Shown: positions 9,583-17,983 of the stretch, piece by piece
How positions within the stretch are numbered: position 1 is the first letter of the stretch
Layout: each line of letters begins with the position of its first letter
Assembly (NCBI GenBank): GCA_043772905.1
Contig: JAYVFS010000245.1
Coordinates: 10,112-74,111 of the forward strand
DNA length: 64,000 bases
Source of the DNA: JAAFJT01 sp043772905
GTDB taxonomy: Bacteria > Bacteroidota > Bacteroidia > Chitinophagales > Saprospiraceae
Reading direction: 5' to 3'
The notes under the pieces: generated by a model
Databases searched by the model: none
Told to the model about the DNA's origin: nothing
Seen by the model: the letters and a program-made list of their open reading frames with translations, nothing else
Made by a program: the position numbers and the translations under genes

Positions 9583-10443
9583 CTAATTTACAGTCACATT
9601 GATGTTTTTCAAGTGGAAATCCACAAGCGCATCAATGGGTTTTTGAATCACAACACCTAAACTCAAATTGTGTTCTTCAAGTGTTGTTTTCAAAATATCT
9701 TGAAAATGATAAGCCACTGACCCAACAAAATGAATGGGCACATTGTGACAGCCATCGTATTTTAAAATGTGACGACGTGTCAATTCAGCAAATGCTTCAT
9801 TTGCCAATTTTTGAATGTAAAAATGACTTTTATGCTTTGAGAAAAACCGCGCAAACGAAGCCAAATACACATTAGGTGCTTCACCGTATATTTTGTTGAG
9901 AATAACTCTTTTGTTATTGCCAAATTCTTCATGAAAAAATTCTATCATATCATCGGGCAATTCCCGATAAAAATAAGCACGTATCAACAATTTACCCAAA
10001 TGAGAACCACTCCCTTCATCTCCTAACAAATAACCTAAATTAGATACATTGTCAATCACATCTTTGCCATCATATAAACAAGTATTTGAGCCAGTACCAA
10101 TGATGCAAGCAATACCTGGTTCCATACCACAAGTGGCGCGTGCGCTACCTAACAAATCATGCTCAACTTCAAGGGTTTCAGCATTTGTAAAAATGCGCTC
10201 CAAACCGCGTTTGACAATGTCGCACCGCATTTTATCTGAACATCCCGCACCGTAGAAATATACTTTTTTTGCTTCTACAACATTGACATCTTTAACAAAG
10301 CTTTTGTTCAACTCCATTTCGATGCGGTCTTCATCGTGAAAAAAAGGGTTAAAACCCATCGTTGTGTGTAATTCGCGGCTTCCGTCTGCATTTATGACTT
10401 GCCAATCGGCTTTTGTTGAGCCGCTATCTACAATAATTAACAT
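9583..10443 (-). CDS. BadF/BadG-type ATPase, probable N-acetylglucosamine kinase
   Basis: A 286-residue protein of the actin-like ATPase fold. The N-terminal phosphate-1 motif VDSGSTKADW, the phosphate-2 region CIIGTGSNTCLYDG near residue 110 and the LGDEGSGSHLGKLL segment are typical of the BadF/BadG/BcrA group that includes N-acetylglucosamine kinases of Bacteroidota. The likely reaction is GlcNAc + ATP to GlcNAc-6-phosphate; the sugar is inferred from family and from the amino-sugar genes in this window (GH20, NagB-PIG-L). It precedes pfkA on the same strand. A TAnnTTTG box is found 48 bases upstream. Confidence 0.8.
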   Translation of the reverse strand: MLIIVDSGSTKADWQVINADGSRELHTTMGFNPFFHDEDRIEMELNKSFVKDVNVVEAKKVYFYGAGCSDKMRCDIVKRGLERIFTNAETLEVEHDLLGSARATCGMEPGIACIIGTGSNTCLYDGKDVIDNVSNLGYLLGDEGSGSHLGKLLIRAYFYRELPDDMIEFFHEEFGNNKRVILNKIYGEAPNVYLASFARFFSKHKSHFYIQKLANEAFAELTRRHILKYDGCHNVPIHFVGSVAYHFQDILKTTLEEHNLSLGVVIQKPIDALVDFHLKNINVTVN

Positions 10444-10490
10444 TGGTTGTTTGATTTAGAATGAATGACTCTCTGTTTTCTTTAAGTGAG

Positions 10491-10498
10491 CAAAGTTA
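10491..10498 (-). promoter_or_regulatory. Putative -7 box for the GlcNAc-kinase/pfkA genes
   Basis: The minus strand reads TAACTTTG, 48 bases before the ATG at 10443. No TTG at the expected -33 distance. Confidence 0.4.
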
Positions 10499-10623
10499 GT
10501 GTGTAATTCACACACGAAGGTATTATTTTGATAAAATTTTCGACATGTTCTAATATTCCTAATGACTGATGACTCATCTAGATTCAATCAATGAAAAAAA
10601 ATGTTGTTTTTTTCATAAAAAAC

Positions 10624-10655
10624 TTGTTTTATAAAAACATTTTGTGTTAAATTTG
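10624..10655 (+). promoter_or_regulatory. Bacteroidota-type promoter for the glucosaminidase gene
   Basis: TTG (10624-10626) and TAAATTTG (10648-10655) are separated by 21 bases, matching the -33/-7 consensus of Bacteroidota sigma factors. The predicted transcript leader is about 50 bases before the ATG at 10715. Confidence 0.65.
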
Positions 10656-10714
10656 CACTATTATTTAAAACAAAGTTATTGAGCGTTTAACATAAAATAA
10701 AAATACATCTAATC

Positions 10715-11650
10715 ATGTCTCAACCTAACTACATCCAAATTGGACAAGTCGAGCGTCAAAAAGACATTCAAAAAGATTGGCAACTTGTCATTGATAATAC
10801 TAAAATCAAAGCATTTTTCGTAAAAAACTGGATAAATGTCGTCATTTTGGTTTTAGTTTTTTACATTTTTGCAAATCGAAATGTTTATTTTTCTCTCGGT
10901 GATGTTACCGAATTGCACAAAGGGAAAGCAGAGCAAATGGCTTTCAAACAAAACAATATCAAACAAAATGTAAAAAATATAGCTACTGCTGCCATAGGCG
11001 AGGCTATGCAGCCCACCCACGACCCCAATGACTATCAAGTTATCGGTGGTACTGAGGGGGTCGTTGAGTTATTGCCACTTACTAATACGTCTGTAAAACC
11101 TGTCGAAACGCCTTCTGAGTATTTGAAAGGAGGAACTGAAGCTAACCTTTTCGACAATGTTTCCATATTCATTGCGCCAGAAAAAGCGAATCCAGTTGTT
11201 GTTAAATCAAAACAAGAAAAATGCTGGGATTATGTACGCCGCTTCATTAATGTCGCAAAGGCAGAGCGTCAGAAGTTTGGAATTCCTGTCAGCATTACAC
11301 TTGCACAAGGTTTACTTGAAAGTGACGCAGGACAGAGCCGTTTGACACAAAAAGCGAATAACCATTTTGGTGTTAAAACATTCAATCGCAATGTGCCACA
11401 TGTAGTCATGAAAGATGATACACCAACTGATAAATTCAAAAAATATGACTCGGCTTGGGAAAGTTTCCGTGACCATAGCTTGCTTTTGATGCGTGACCAC
11501 TACAAGCAATTGCAATATTTGAGCAAAACAGATTATGTGGGTTGGGCAAATGGTCTTGAAAAAGCGGGCTACGCAACGGATAAACAATACGCTGAAAACC
11601 TCATCAAAATCATTGAAAACCTCAAGCTTTATAAGTTTGATGAAGCATGA
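10715..11650 (+). CDS. Membrane-anchored glucosaminidase-domain peptidoglycan hydrolase
   Basis: A 311-residue protein. An N-terminal cytoplasmic segment is followed by one transmembrane helix (about residues 34-54, NWINVVILVLVFYIF), a linker, and a C-terminal glucosaminidase domain of the FlgJ/LytD type from about residue 170. The motif ITLAQGLLESDAGQSRL contains the catalytic Glu, followed by NNHFGVK and a final YAT-DKQYAENLI segment. It should cleave N-acetylglucosaminyl bonds in peptidoglycan from the periplasmic face. It has its own promoter and terminator. One 10-mer copy encodes TEG in the linker, a place tolerant of change. Confidence 0.9.
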   Translation: MSQPNYIQIGQVERQKDIQKDWQLVIDNTKIKAFFVKNWINVVILVLVFYIFANRNVYFSLGDVTELHKGKAEQMAFKQNNIKQNVKNIATAAIGEAMQPTHDPNDYQVIGGTEGVVELLPLTNTSVKPVETPSEYLKGGTEANLFDNVSIFIAPEKANPVVVKSKQEKCWDYVRRFINVAKAERQKFGIPVSITLAQGLLESDAGQSRLTQKANNHFGVKTFNRNVPHVVMKDDTPTDKFKKYDSAWESFRDHSLLLMRDHYKQLQYLSKTDYVGWANGLEKAGYATDKQYAENLIKIIENLKLYKFDEA

Positions 11651-11702
11651 TGGGGTCTCGGATATCCGAATATAATTATGGTTTCTTATAGTGTCCTTGC
11701 TG

Positions 11703-11733
11703 AATCCTAACCTTAAGGTTGGGATTTTTTTTT
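11703..11733 (+). terminator. Intrinsic terminator after the glucosaminidase gene
   Basis: A perfect 10-bp stem (11703-11712 with 11717-11726), 4-base loop and a run of nine T. Confidence 0.9.
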
Positions 11734-11867
11734 AGAAAAAACATCGCTATAAGCACTTTTTTTCCCATTTTAATGAGCAGATATACTGATTAAAACACAA
11801 CTAAAAATGTCTAATTGACACTTTTTAGATTCTCATTCATTTTCAATTATAGTTAAAAAGTGAAATT

Positions 11868-11875
11868 TAATTTTG
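11868..11875 (+). promoter_or_regulatory. -7 box that decides the start of the CBS gene
   Basis: TAATTTTG matches TAnnTTTG. The upstream in-frame ATG at 11873 lies inside this box, so a transcript from it could not include that codon; this favours the ATG at 11966. Confidence 0.5.
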
Positions 11876-11965
11876 ACTTTCAAACCTAAAACCATATCTT
11901 TATGCCCAAACGCCACCAAATACAAATTAATTCTTCTCTTTCCACAAATCAAAACTGATAATGAT

Positions 11966-12406
11966 ATGAAAATCGTCTCAACTATTCTGAAAAAAAAGAA
12001 GCACAGCTTCATCAGCGTACCTCCAACGACTTCTGTGTTAGATGCCATTAAAATAATGGCTGAAAAAAACGTGGGTTCTGTCCTTGTTATGGAGGGCGAA
12101 ACATATCTCGGTATCATGACTGAACGTGATTATGCCCGTAAGGTAATATTGAAGGAGAAACATTCTTCTAAAACTACAGTAGGCGATATTATGTCCACCG
12201 ATATTCCTCATGTGAAACCGCAAGACACTATTGAGCTTTGTATGAAACTCATGGCGGCGAGCAATGTTCGATATCTACCTGTTTTTGAAAATGGTTTATT
12301 GATTGATATTATTTCCATTTTGGATGTTATTCAGGAAACCGTCAATGAACAGAAAGAAACAATTGGAGAATTACAGAGCTTTATTTATACGAATTATGTA
12401 ACTTAG
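11966..12406 (+). CDS. CBS-domain pair protein
   Basis: A 146-residue protein made almost entirely of two CBS domains (about residues 8-65 and 78-135). Motifs are VLDAIKIMAEKNVGSVLV, ITERD-like IMTERDYARK, and VRYLPVFENG. CBS pairs (Bateman modules) bind adenosyl nucleotides and usually regulate an attached or partner protein; stand-alone forms of this size are common in Bacteroidota, and the partner is unknown here. I start at MKIVSTILKK rather than 31 codons upstream because the upstream part is unlike a CBS protein and overlaps the promoter box. No signal peptide. Confidence 0.88.
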   Translation: MKIVSTILKKKKHSFISVPPTTSVLDAIKIMAEKNVGSVLVMEGETYLGIMTERDYARKVILKEKHSSKTTVGDIMSTDIPHVKPQDTIELCMKLMAASNVRYLPVFENGLLIDIISILDVIQETVNEQKETIGELQSFIYTNYVT

Positions 12407-12489
12407 ATAATGGATTATTTTGCAATTTATTGAAAATCAATATTTTGTATAAAAAATCAAGCAACCATTATCTAATTATACAAAATAAA

Positions 12490-12532
12490 GAGGGGGTACA
12501 AGTTTTTAACACAACTTTGTACCCCCTCAGTA
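12490..12532. terminator. Bidirectional hairpin formed partly by the 10-mer
   Basis: Arms 12490-12501 and 12517-12528 pair over 12 bp between the convergent CBS and nhaD genes. The 3' arm overlaps the 10-mer at 12523-12532, so the dispersed motif forms part of the stem. A T-rich tail exists in the nhaD direction. Confidence 0.7.
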
Positions 12533-12553
12533 TTTTGTACAATTCTCTTTTTT

Positions 12554-13882
12554 TTATGAATGTTCCAAATAATACATTCCAATACCTGCTAAATAACCTG
12601 CAAGGGCATAAAGAGAAATACGTTTTAGATACCAAAGAAAATCAATACGTAAAATGCCCATCGAAGCGACACCCGCAGCAGAACCGATAATCAAAATTGA
12701 GCCACCTGTGCCAGCACAGTAAGCCAATAAATTCCAGAAATCATGGTCGGGCGGAAAATGCGCCATGTCGTACATACCCATCGATGCAGCGACAAGTGGC
12801 ACGTTGTCAACAACTGCTGATAATAAACCAATGAGTGTATTGATGACGTAAATATTCCCAAAAGTTTGGTCGAGTAATGTTGCCATGTGGTGCAAATGTC
12901 CAGACACCTCTAATGCGCTGACTGCCAATAAAATACCGAGAAAAAACAAAATACTCGGCGTGTCAATGCGATGCAACATAGCTGCTACGGAGTATTCGCG
13001 GCGCACAGATTCAGCGTCTTCTTTACGGCGGTGCATCAATTCAGTAATGTACCATAAAACGCCGACAGACAATAGGATACCCATAAAAGGCGGCAAACCT
13101 GTGTAATATTTGAATACTGGAACGGATAACAAGGCTAATGCGCCTAAGACGAACATCATCAACTTTTCCGAAGGTGTCGTAATCGCTTGATTTCCCTCTT
13201 CTTCTGTCTGCTTTTCAATAGGTTCAATTTGCCCCTTCATGAAATAACTGGCTAAAAGTAGCGGTACTATTAAACTGACTAATGAAGAGAAAAACGTAGC
13301 CTTCATAATATTAAAAGTTGTCACTTGACCACCAATCCATAGCATAATCGTCGTGACATCACCGATAGGCGACCAAGCACCACCAGCATTGGCAGCAATG
13401 ATAATAAAGCCACCTAACAGCCAAAGCGTTTCTTTTTTGGAGGTGAGTTTGCGGGCTAAGGCGCACATGATAATTGCCGTTGTCATGTTATCCAAAATGG
13501 ATGATAGGAAAAAAGACACCAAAGAAATGACCCATAATAATTTTACGAGGTTTGTTGTCTTAATCCTGTCTGTGATAACACGAAAGCCGTCGTGCACATC
13601 TACCAATTCCACTATGGTCATAGCGCCCAAAAGGAAGAACAAAATGCTGGCGATATTGCCTAAATGTTCAATTAGTTTCCCTTCGATGAAGGTATGCGCA
13701 TCGGCGGGCATGCTTGCCGTTGCATTGATAAAAGCAGGCATTTGCGGCAAGCCTGTCAATAAAATTACCCAACACAAAACACCCGTCAGTAAAGCGGAGG
13801 CTGCTTTGTCCAATTTGAAGGGATGTTCCATGGCTATCATAAAATAGCCGACGATAAATGTGAAAATGATTAGAATTGCCAT
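12554..13882 (-). CDS. nhaD: NhaD-type Na+/H+ antiporter
   Basis: A 442-residue polytopic inner-membrane protein with about a dozen hydrophobic segments. The motif IIIAANAGGAWSPIGDVTTIMLW near residue 175 and the paired helix-breaking region SAVVDNVPLVAASMGMY near residue 360 are hallmarks of the NhaD (ion transporter superfamily) antiporters, which expel Na+ or Li+ in exchange for H+. It is divergent from nqrM with only 39 bases between the start codons and lies beside the complete Na+-NQR operon, so it probably helps balance sodium and pH. Confidence 0.93.
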   Translation of the reverse strand: MAILIIFTFIVGYFMIAMEHPFKLDKAASALLTGVLCWVILLTGLPQMPAFINATASMPADAHTFIEGKLIEHLGNIASILFFLLGAMTIVELVDVHDGFRVITDRIKTTNLVKLLWVISLVSFFLSSILDNMTTAIIMCALARKLTSKKETLWLLGGFIIIAANAGGAWSPIGDVTTIMLWIGGQVTTFNIMKATFFSSLVSLIVPLLLASYFMKGQIEPIEKQTEEEGNQAITTPSEKLMMFVLGALALLSVPVFKYYTGLPPFMGILLSVGVLWYITELMHRRKEDAESVRREYSVAAMLHRIDTPSILFFLGILLAVSALEVSGHLHHMATLLDQTFGNIYVINTLIGLLSAVVDNVPLVAASMGMYDMAHFPPDHDFWNLLAYCAGTGGSILIIGSAAGVASMGILRIDFLWYLKRISLYALAGYLAGIGMYYLEHS

Positions 13883-13921
13883 TATTTTTTTGTAACTTTA
13901 TATGAATAAAAAATACACCGT

Positions 13922-14122
13922 ATGATAACTGTTGTCATTGTATCCATCATAATTGTCATGTTGGCTTTTGCTTCATTCAGCGTGCGCCTCATTTTCAAAA
14001 AAAATAGTGAGTTTAGGGGAACCTGCGCGAACAACAACCCTTTTATGCAAAAAGAAGGCGTTGCTTGCGGTGTTTGTGGTCGTAAAAGTGGCGAATCATG
14101 TGGCGAAGAAGTGAAAAATTAA
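13922..14122 (+). CDS. nqrM: Na+-NQR maturation protein NqrM
   Basis: A 66-residue protein: one N-terminal transmembrane helix (ITVVIVSIIIVMLAFASFSV) and a cysteine-rich tail (RGTC, then GVACGVCGRKSGESCGEE). This is the layout of NqrM (former DUF539), required to load the iron site between NqrD and NqrE in Vibrio. The location supports the call: it lies next to apbE and the nqr operon, convergent with apbE and overlapping its 3' end by 4 bases, whereas in Vibrio nqrM follows apbE on the same strand. Confidence 0.88.
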   Translation: MITVVIVSIIIVMLAFASFSVRLIFKKNSEFRGTCANNNPFMQKEGVACGVCGRKSGESCGEEVKN

Positions 14123-15156
14123 AAATTGCCGACTTGAACTTCTTCAAATGCTTGCTTTTCGTTTTGAATAATAAATAAAGCCGATACACCCAATTGTGCC
14201 GCTTTAACTTTTGCTTTTTCCAGACCCATAACCATAAAAGCGGTTGCCAAAGCATCGGCATCTGTACAGTTATTGGCTATGACTGAAACACTTAGTAAAT
14301 TGTGTTGAATGGGGTATCCCGTTGCGGGGTCAATCGTGTGGCTGTATTTTTTTCCATCACGCATGATGAATTTACGATAACTTCCCGAAGTTGCCAACGA
14401 TTTTCCGTCCAATGAGACAATACGTTCCAAGGGTCTCCCCTCAGTATTTTCTGCATTTTCAATTGGTTTGTCAATACCAATTTTCCAAAACTCACCTGTT
14501 TCATTTTTTCCCAACGTGCGGACTTCGCCACCAATCTCAATCATGTAGTTGCTAACACCTTTATTTTCAAGGAATTGAGCAACTAAATCAACGGTATAGC
14601 CTTGTGCAATAGCATTAAAATCAACTTGATTACAAGGGTTTTGTTTGATTAAAATACCGTTTTCCAATCGCACTTTTTGCCAACCACAACAGGCTAATAG
14701 ATTTTTAATTTCAATACTATCGGGCATCGTTTCATTCTTTTTAAAATGAAAACCCCAACGTTTTACAAGCGGTGAAACAGTGACATCGAAAGCCCCCTCA
14801 GTAAGTTTTGACATTTCTATGCTGCGCTTGAAAATATTGGTAAAATGCTCATCTGCTACCGTGTTGGGCGTGTTTTTATTAAAATTTGAAATGATTGAAG
14901 TCGAATCCCATAATGACACACTTTTATCAATAACTCTAAAAAGGCTATCGGCTTGCTGTACAAAATTGCGTTCTAAACTATCAAAATAGATGATGCTGAA
15001 AGTCGTTCCTTGTGCTTTTCCTTCTAAATGACTATACATTTTCACTGGTTTATTTGTATCGCAAGCAAAAAAGAAAACAGCAAATGCTGCTAGTAGTAAG
15101 CCATTTCTCCATCGTTTTGTTTGAATACCCCCCTCAGTAAAATTGGACATTTTCAA
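14119..15156 (-). CDS. apbE: FAD:protein FMN transferase ApbE (lipoprotein)
   Basis: A 345-residue protein with a lipoprotein signal (LLLAAFAVFFFAC, lipid-attached Cys near residue 31). The ApbE fold is shown by GKAQGTTFSIIYFDS, NPCNQVDFNAIAQGYTVD, YMIEIGGEVRTLG and YSHTIDPATGYPI. ApbE transfers FMN from FAD to a threonine in NqrB and NqrC, so this is the flavinylation enzyme for the adjacent complex. It is last in the nqr gene line, 149 bases after nqrF, with a long inverted repeat between them. Three 10-mer copies all read TEG: one in the N-terminal tail before the signal peptide, two in loops. Confidence 0.94.
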   Translation of the reverse strand: MKMSNFTEGGIQTKRWRNGLLLAAFAVFFFACDTNKPVKMYSHLEGKAQGTTFSIIYFDSLERNFVQQADSLFRVIDKSVSLWDSTSIISNFNKNTPNTVADEHFTNIFKRSIEMSKLTEGAFDVTVSPLVKRWGFHFKKNETMPDSIEIKNLLACCGWQKVRLENGILIKQNPCNQVDFNAIAQGYTVDLVAQFLENKGVSNYMIEIGGEVRTLGKNETGEFWKIGIDKPIENAENTEGRPLERIVSLDGKSLATSGSYRKFIMRDGKKYSHTIDPATGYPIQHNLLSVSVIANNCTDADALATAFMVMGLEKAKVKAAQLGVSALFIIQNEKQAFEEVQVGNF

Positions 15157-15189
15157 GTGTTTGAGTACCCGTGAAATACTAATACGGTC

Positions 15190-15280
15190 TTTTTGTCATT
15201 CTGAACGCAGTGAAAAAGTCTTGATAAAAGATTGAAAATAAATGATTTAGATTCTTTCACTGCGTTCAGAATGACAAAAA
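15190..15280. repeat. 26-bp perfect inverted repeat between nqrF and apbE
   Basis: Arms 15190-15215 and 15255-15280 are exact reverse complements around a 39-base loop. The arm has the form GTCATTCTGAACGCAGTGAA, a phrase I recognise as recurring in intergenic DNA of many bacteria. It may terminate the nqr transcript before apbE or be a mobile REP-like palindrome. Confidence 0.8.
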
Positions 15281-15305
15281 AAATACGTTATTATTTAAAG
15301 ATGAC

Positions 15306-16556
15306 TTAACTTCCAAAATCATCAAATGCAATGTTATCTTTTGAAACGCCTAAGTTATCAAGCATTTTTTGAACTGCCGACAGCATCATCGGCGGTCCGC
15401 AGAGATAGTACTCAATATCTTCGGGAGCTTCATGTTGGTTTAGGTAATTGTCTAAGACAACTTGATGTATAAAACCCGTATATCCTGTCCAATTATCTTC
15501 TGGAAGTGGTTCAGATAATGCTATTTCAAATTTAAAGTTTGGAAATTCTTTTTCAATCTTTCTAAAATCATCTTCATAAAAAATCTCTCTCATACTCCTT
15601 GCACCATACCAATAGGACACTTTTCGACCTGTCCGTAGCGTGTGAAAAAGGTGAAAAATATGAGAACGCAGAGGTGCCATACCTGCACCACCACCGATAT
15701 AAACCATTTCTGCGTCCGTATTTTTGATGTGAAATTCGCCATAAGGACCGCTAATAGTCACTTTATCGCCTGGTTTCCTTGAAAAAGTAAAAGACGAACA
15801 CAAACCGGCTGGCACATCAGCAAAACCATTTTTCGCTCTATCCCATGGCGGTGTTGCAATACGGATATTGAGCATAATTTTATTGCCTTCGGCAGGATGA
15901 TTTGCCATGGAGTAAGCGCGGAAAACAGATTCTTCAACATTCAGTTTTAAATCCCATATTTTAAACTTATCATAGTCGTCACGGAATTTATCATCAATTT
16001 TATAGAGGTCTTTGCTGAAATCTAAGGACAATTCTGGCACATCTACTTGTATATAATCACCAGATTTGAATTTCAAAGTCTCTCCTACTGGTAGTTTTAC
16101 GACAAATTCTTTGATAAATGTAGATACATTATCATTTGAAACAACTTCACATTCCCATTTTTTGATGCCAAAAACAGCGTCTGGCACGCCAATTTCCATG
16201 TTTTGCTTGACTTTTACTTGACAGGCAAGGCGTTTTTTTTCAGCAACGTCCCGACGATTCAAGTGATTGGTTTCAGTCGGTAAGACATCGCCGCCACCTT
16301 CATAAATTTTACAAACGCACATGGCACACGTACCACCTCCTCCACAAGCTGATGCCAAAAAGATGTTTTTTGCTGCTAAAGTTGACAACAAAGTGCTGCC
16401 TTGTTGCACCATTAAAGGATTGTCTTTATCGCCATTTATGACAATAGAGACTTGTGTTTGGGGCAGCAGCCTGTCTTTTGCTTGTAAAATCAAGACAACC
16501 AAAAGAAGAACGACCACAATAAAGACAGCAATACTACTGGTCAGGATTGGTATCAT
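15306..16556 (-). CDS. nqrF: Na+-NQR subunit F (NADH dehydrogenase, FAD, 2Fe-2S)
   Basis: A 416-residue entry subunit: it oxidises NADH and passes electrons via FAD and a 2Fe-2S cluster into the complex. One N-terminal transmembrane helix (residues 5-25) is followed by a ferredoxin domain with cluster cysteines C71, C77, C80 and C112. The FAD-binding domain carries RAYSMANHP near residue 215, and the NADH-binding part carries YIGGGAGMAPLRSHI and YYLCGPPMM near the C-terminus. It is distal in the operon, 5 bases after nqrE. Confidence 0.97.
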   Translation of the reverse strand: MIPILTSSIAVFIVVVLLLVVLILQAKDRLLPQTQVSIVINGDKDNPLMVQQGSTLLSTLAAKNIFLASACGGGGTCAMCVCKIYEGGGDVLPTETNHLNRRDVAEKKRLACQVKVKQNMEIGVPDAVFGIKKWECEVVSNDNVSTFIKEFVVKLPVGETLKFKSGDYIQVDVPELSLDFSKDLYKIDDKFRDDYDKFKIWDLKLNVEESVFRAYSMANHPAEGNKIMLNIRIATPPWDRAKNGFADVPAGLCSSFTFSRKPGDKVTISGPYGEFHIKNTDAEMVYIGGGAGMAPLRSHIFHLFHTLRTGRKVSYWYGARSMREIFYEDDFRKIEKEFPNFKFEIALSEPLPEDNWTGYTGFIHQVVLDNYLNQHEAPEDIEYYLCGPPMMLSAVQKMLDNLGVSKDNIAFDDFGS

Positions 16557-16561
16557 AATAT

Positions 16562-17176
16562 TTAAAGTTTAATGCCTGAAAAACTTAAAAAAGCCATACC
16601 CATCAAAGCGGTTATTATCATAGCGATGCCTAAACCACGAAGCGGTTCGGGGATATTAGAATATTTTAACCTTTCACGGATAGCAGCCAACAAGACGATG
16701 GCTAAGAAAAAACCAATGCCACTGCCTAATGAAAAGACGGCTGTTTCAGCAAAATTGTATTCTCTTTCTTGCATAAACAGGGCGCAACCAAGTATCGAAC
16801 AGTTGACTGTAATAAGTGGTAGAAAAATGCCGAGTGCATTGTATAAGGCAGGTGCGAATTTTTCGACAACCATTTCTACTAATTGAACGGCTCCTGCTAT
16901 CGTCGAAATGAATAGAATAAATGCTAAAAACGTCAAATCTACAGTAGCTAAGGAAGGATGAATCCAGCCCAATGCGCCTGGTGCGAGCATTTTAGATAAA
17001 ATAAGCCAGTTAAGTGGCGTTGTTAAAACCAAAACGAAAATGACAGCAATGCCCAAACCAAAAGCTGTTTTCAACTTTTTAGACACCGCTAAAAAGGAAC
17101 ACATACCGAGAAAAAATGCAAAAATGACGTTCTCGACAAATATGGATTTTATGAAAATGCTTGCGAGATTTTCCAT
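16562..17176 (-). CDS. nqrE: Na+-NQR subunit E
   Basis: A 204-residue, six-helix membrane protein of the NqrD/NqrE (RnfA/RnfE) family, with NVIFAFFLGMCSFLAVSK at the start and LITVNCSILGCALF near residue 115. These conserved cysteines, with those of NqrD, hold the intramembrane iron centre. It helps couple electron flow to Na+ export. nqrF follows after 5 bases. Confidence 0.97.
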   Translation of the reverse strand: MENLASIFIKSIFVENVIFAFFLGMCSFLAVSKKLKTAFGLGIAVIFVLVLTTPLNWLILSKMLAPGALGWIHPSLATVDLTFLAFILFISTIAGAVQLVEMVVEKFAPALYNALGIFLPLITVNCSILGCALFMQEREYNFAETAVFSLGSGIGFFLAIVLLAAIRERLKYSNIPEPLRGLGIAMIITALMGMAFLSFSGIKL

Positions 17177-17302
17177 GATTTGTAAATTTTATTCTTTGAC
17201 AATGTTGTGATTCAAAAAGAGACCCCTCAGTATTTTTGGGTTTTTGGTCACTTACGTATCGAATATTTTAAAAGTATTCGATAAGTTTTATCTTCAAAAC
17301 AT
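17177..17302. other. 126-bp spacer inside the nqr operon carrying the 10-mer
   Basis: A spacer between nqrD and nqrE, longer than the other junctions around it. The 10-mer is at 17223-17232. A short inverted pair (ACTTACGTATCGAATATTTT and AAGTATTCGATAAG, about 17252-17286) may form a weak stem. No ORF. Confidence 0.5.
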
Positions 17303-17983
17303 TTAACTCACGTTAAGTAGTTTTTTATTTCGTGAACGTTGCACCCAAATAATAATGGCTATCATAAACAAAGCGGCGGGTGGTAACATCATCAAGCCGT
17401 TATTGACATAACCGTGTTCGTACATAAAATCGGGAACGACTTTATAACCGAATATTTTTCCAGCACCCAATAATTCTCTGAAAAAAGCAACTGTTATCAA
17501 TATCGCCCCATAACCTAAGCCGTTGCCGATGCCATCAAGGAAGGAACGCCACGGCTTTTGCGACATCGCAAAGGCTTCCAATCGTCCCATGACTATACAA
17601 TTGGTGATAATGAGACCGACAAAAACGGAGAGTTTTTTACTGACATCAAATACAAAGGCTTTGAGCAATTGGTCAACAATTGTCACCAAAACGGCAACGA
17701 TTATCAATTGCACAATAATGCGTATGCGATTTGGAATACCATCTTTTACAAGAGAAGTAATCATATTAGAAAATGCCGTCACAATTGTCACACCCAAAGC
17801 CATAATAATAGCAGGTTTCATTTGCACGGTAACGGCTAAGGCTGAACAAACCCCCAATATCTGAACCGTGATAGGATTAGAGTCATCTAATGGGTCGCGC
17901 AACACTTGCATATTTTTTTTAGAGAAAAGCGGTTCGGCTTTTTTCACCTCTTTTTTTACTAAATTTGTTGTTTCAGAACTCAT
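17303..17983 (-). CDS. nqrD: Na+-NQR subunit D
   Basis: A 226-residue six-helix membrane subunit homologous to NqrE. Key segments are NPITVQILGVCSALAVTVQMKPA and FVGLIITNCIVMGRLEAFAM, which contain the iron-centre cysteines. The start overlaps the end of nqrC by 4 bases (17980-17983), indicating translational coupling. Confidence 0.97.
   Translation of the reverse strand: MSSETTNLVKKEVKKAEPLFSKKNMQVLRDPLDDSNPITVQILGVCSALAVTVQMKPAIIMALGVTIVTAFSNMITSLVKDGIPNRIRIIVQLIIVAVLVTIVDQLLKAFVFDVSKKLSVFVGLIITNCIVMGRLEAFAMSQKPWRSFLDGIGNGLGYGAILITVAFFRELLGAGKIFGYKVVPDFMYEHGYVNNGLMMLPPAALFMIAIIIWVQRSRNKKLLNVS

Noticed and set aside
11873..11965. Upstream in-frame start for the CBS-domain gene
   Set aside because: The ATG lies inside a TAnnTTTG promoter box and the extra 31 residues do not resemble a CBS protein.
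13782..13791. Another copy of the dispersed 10-mer in nhaD
   Set aside because: It differs at two positions, so I did not count it even as a near copy.
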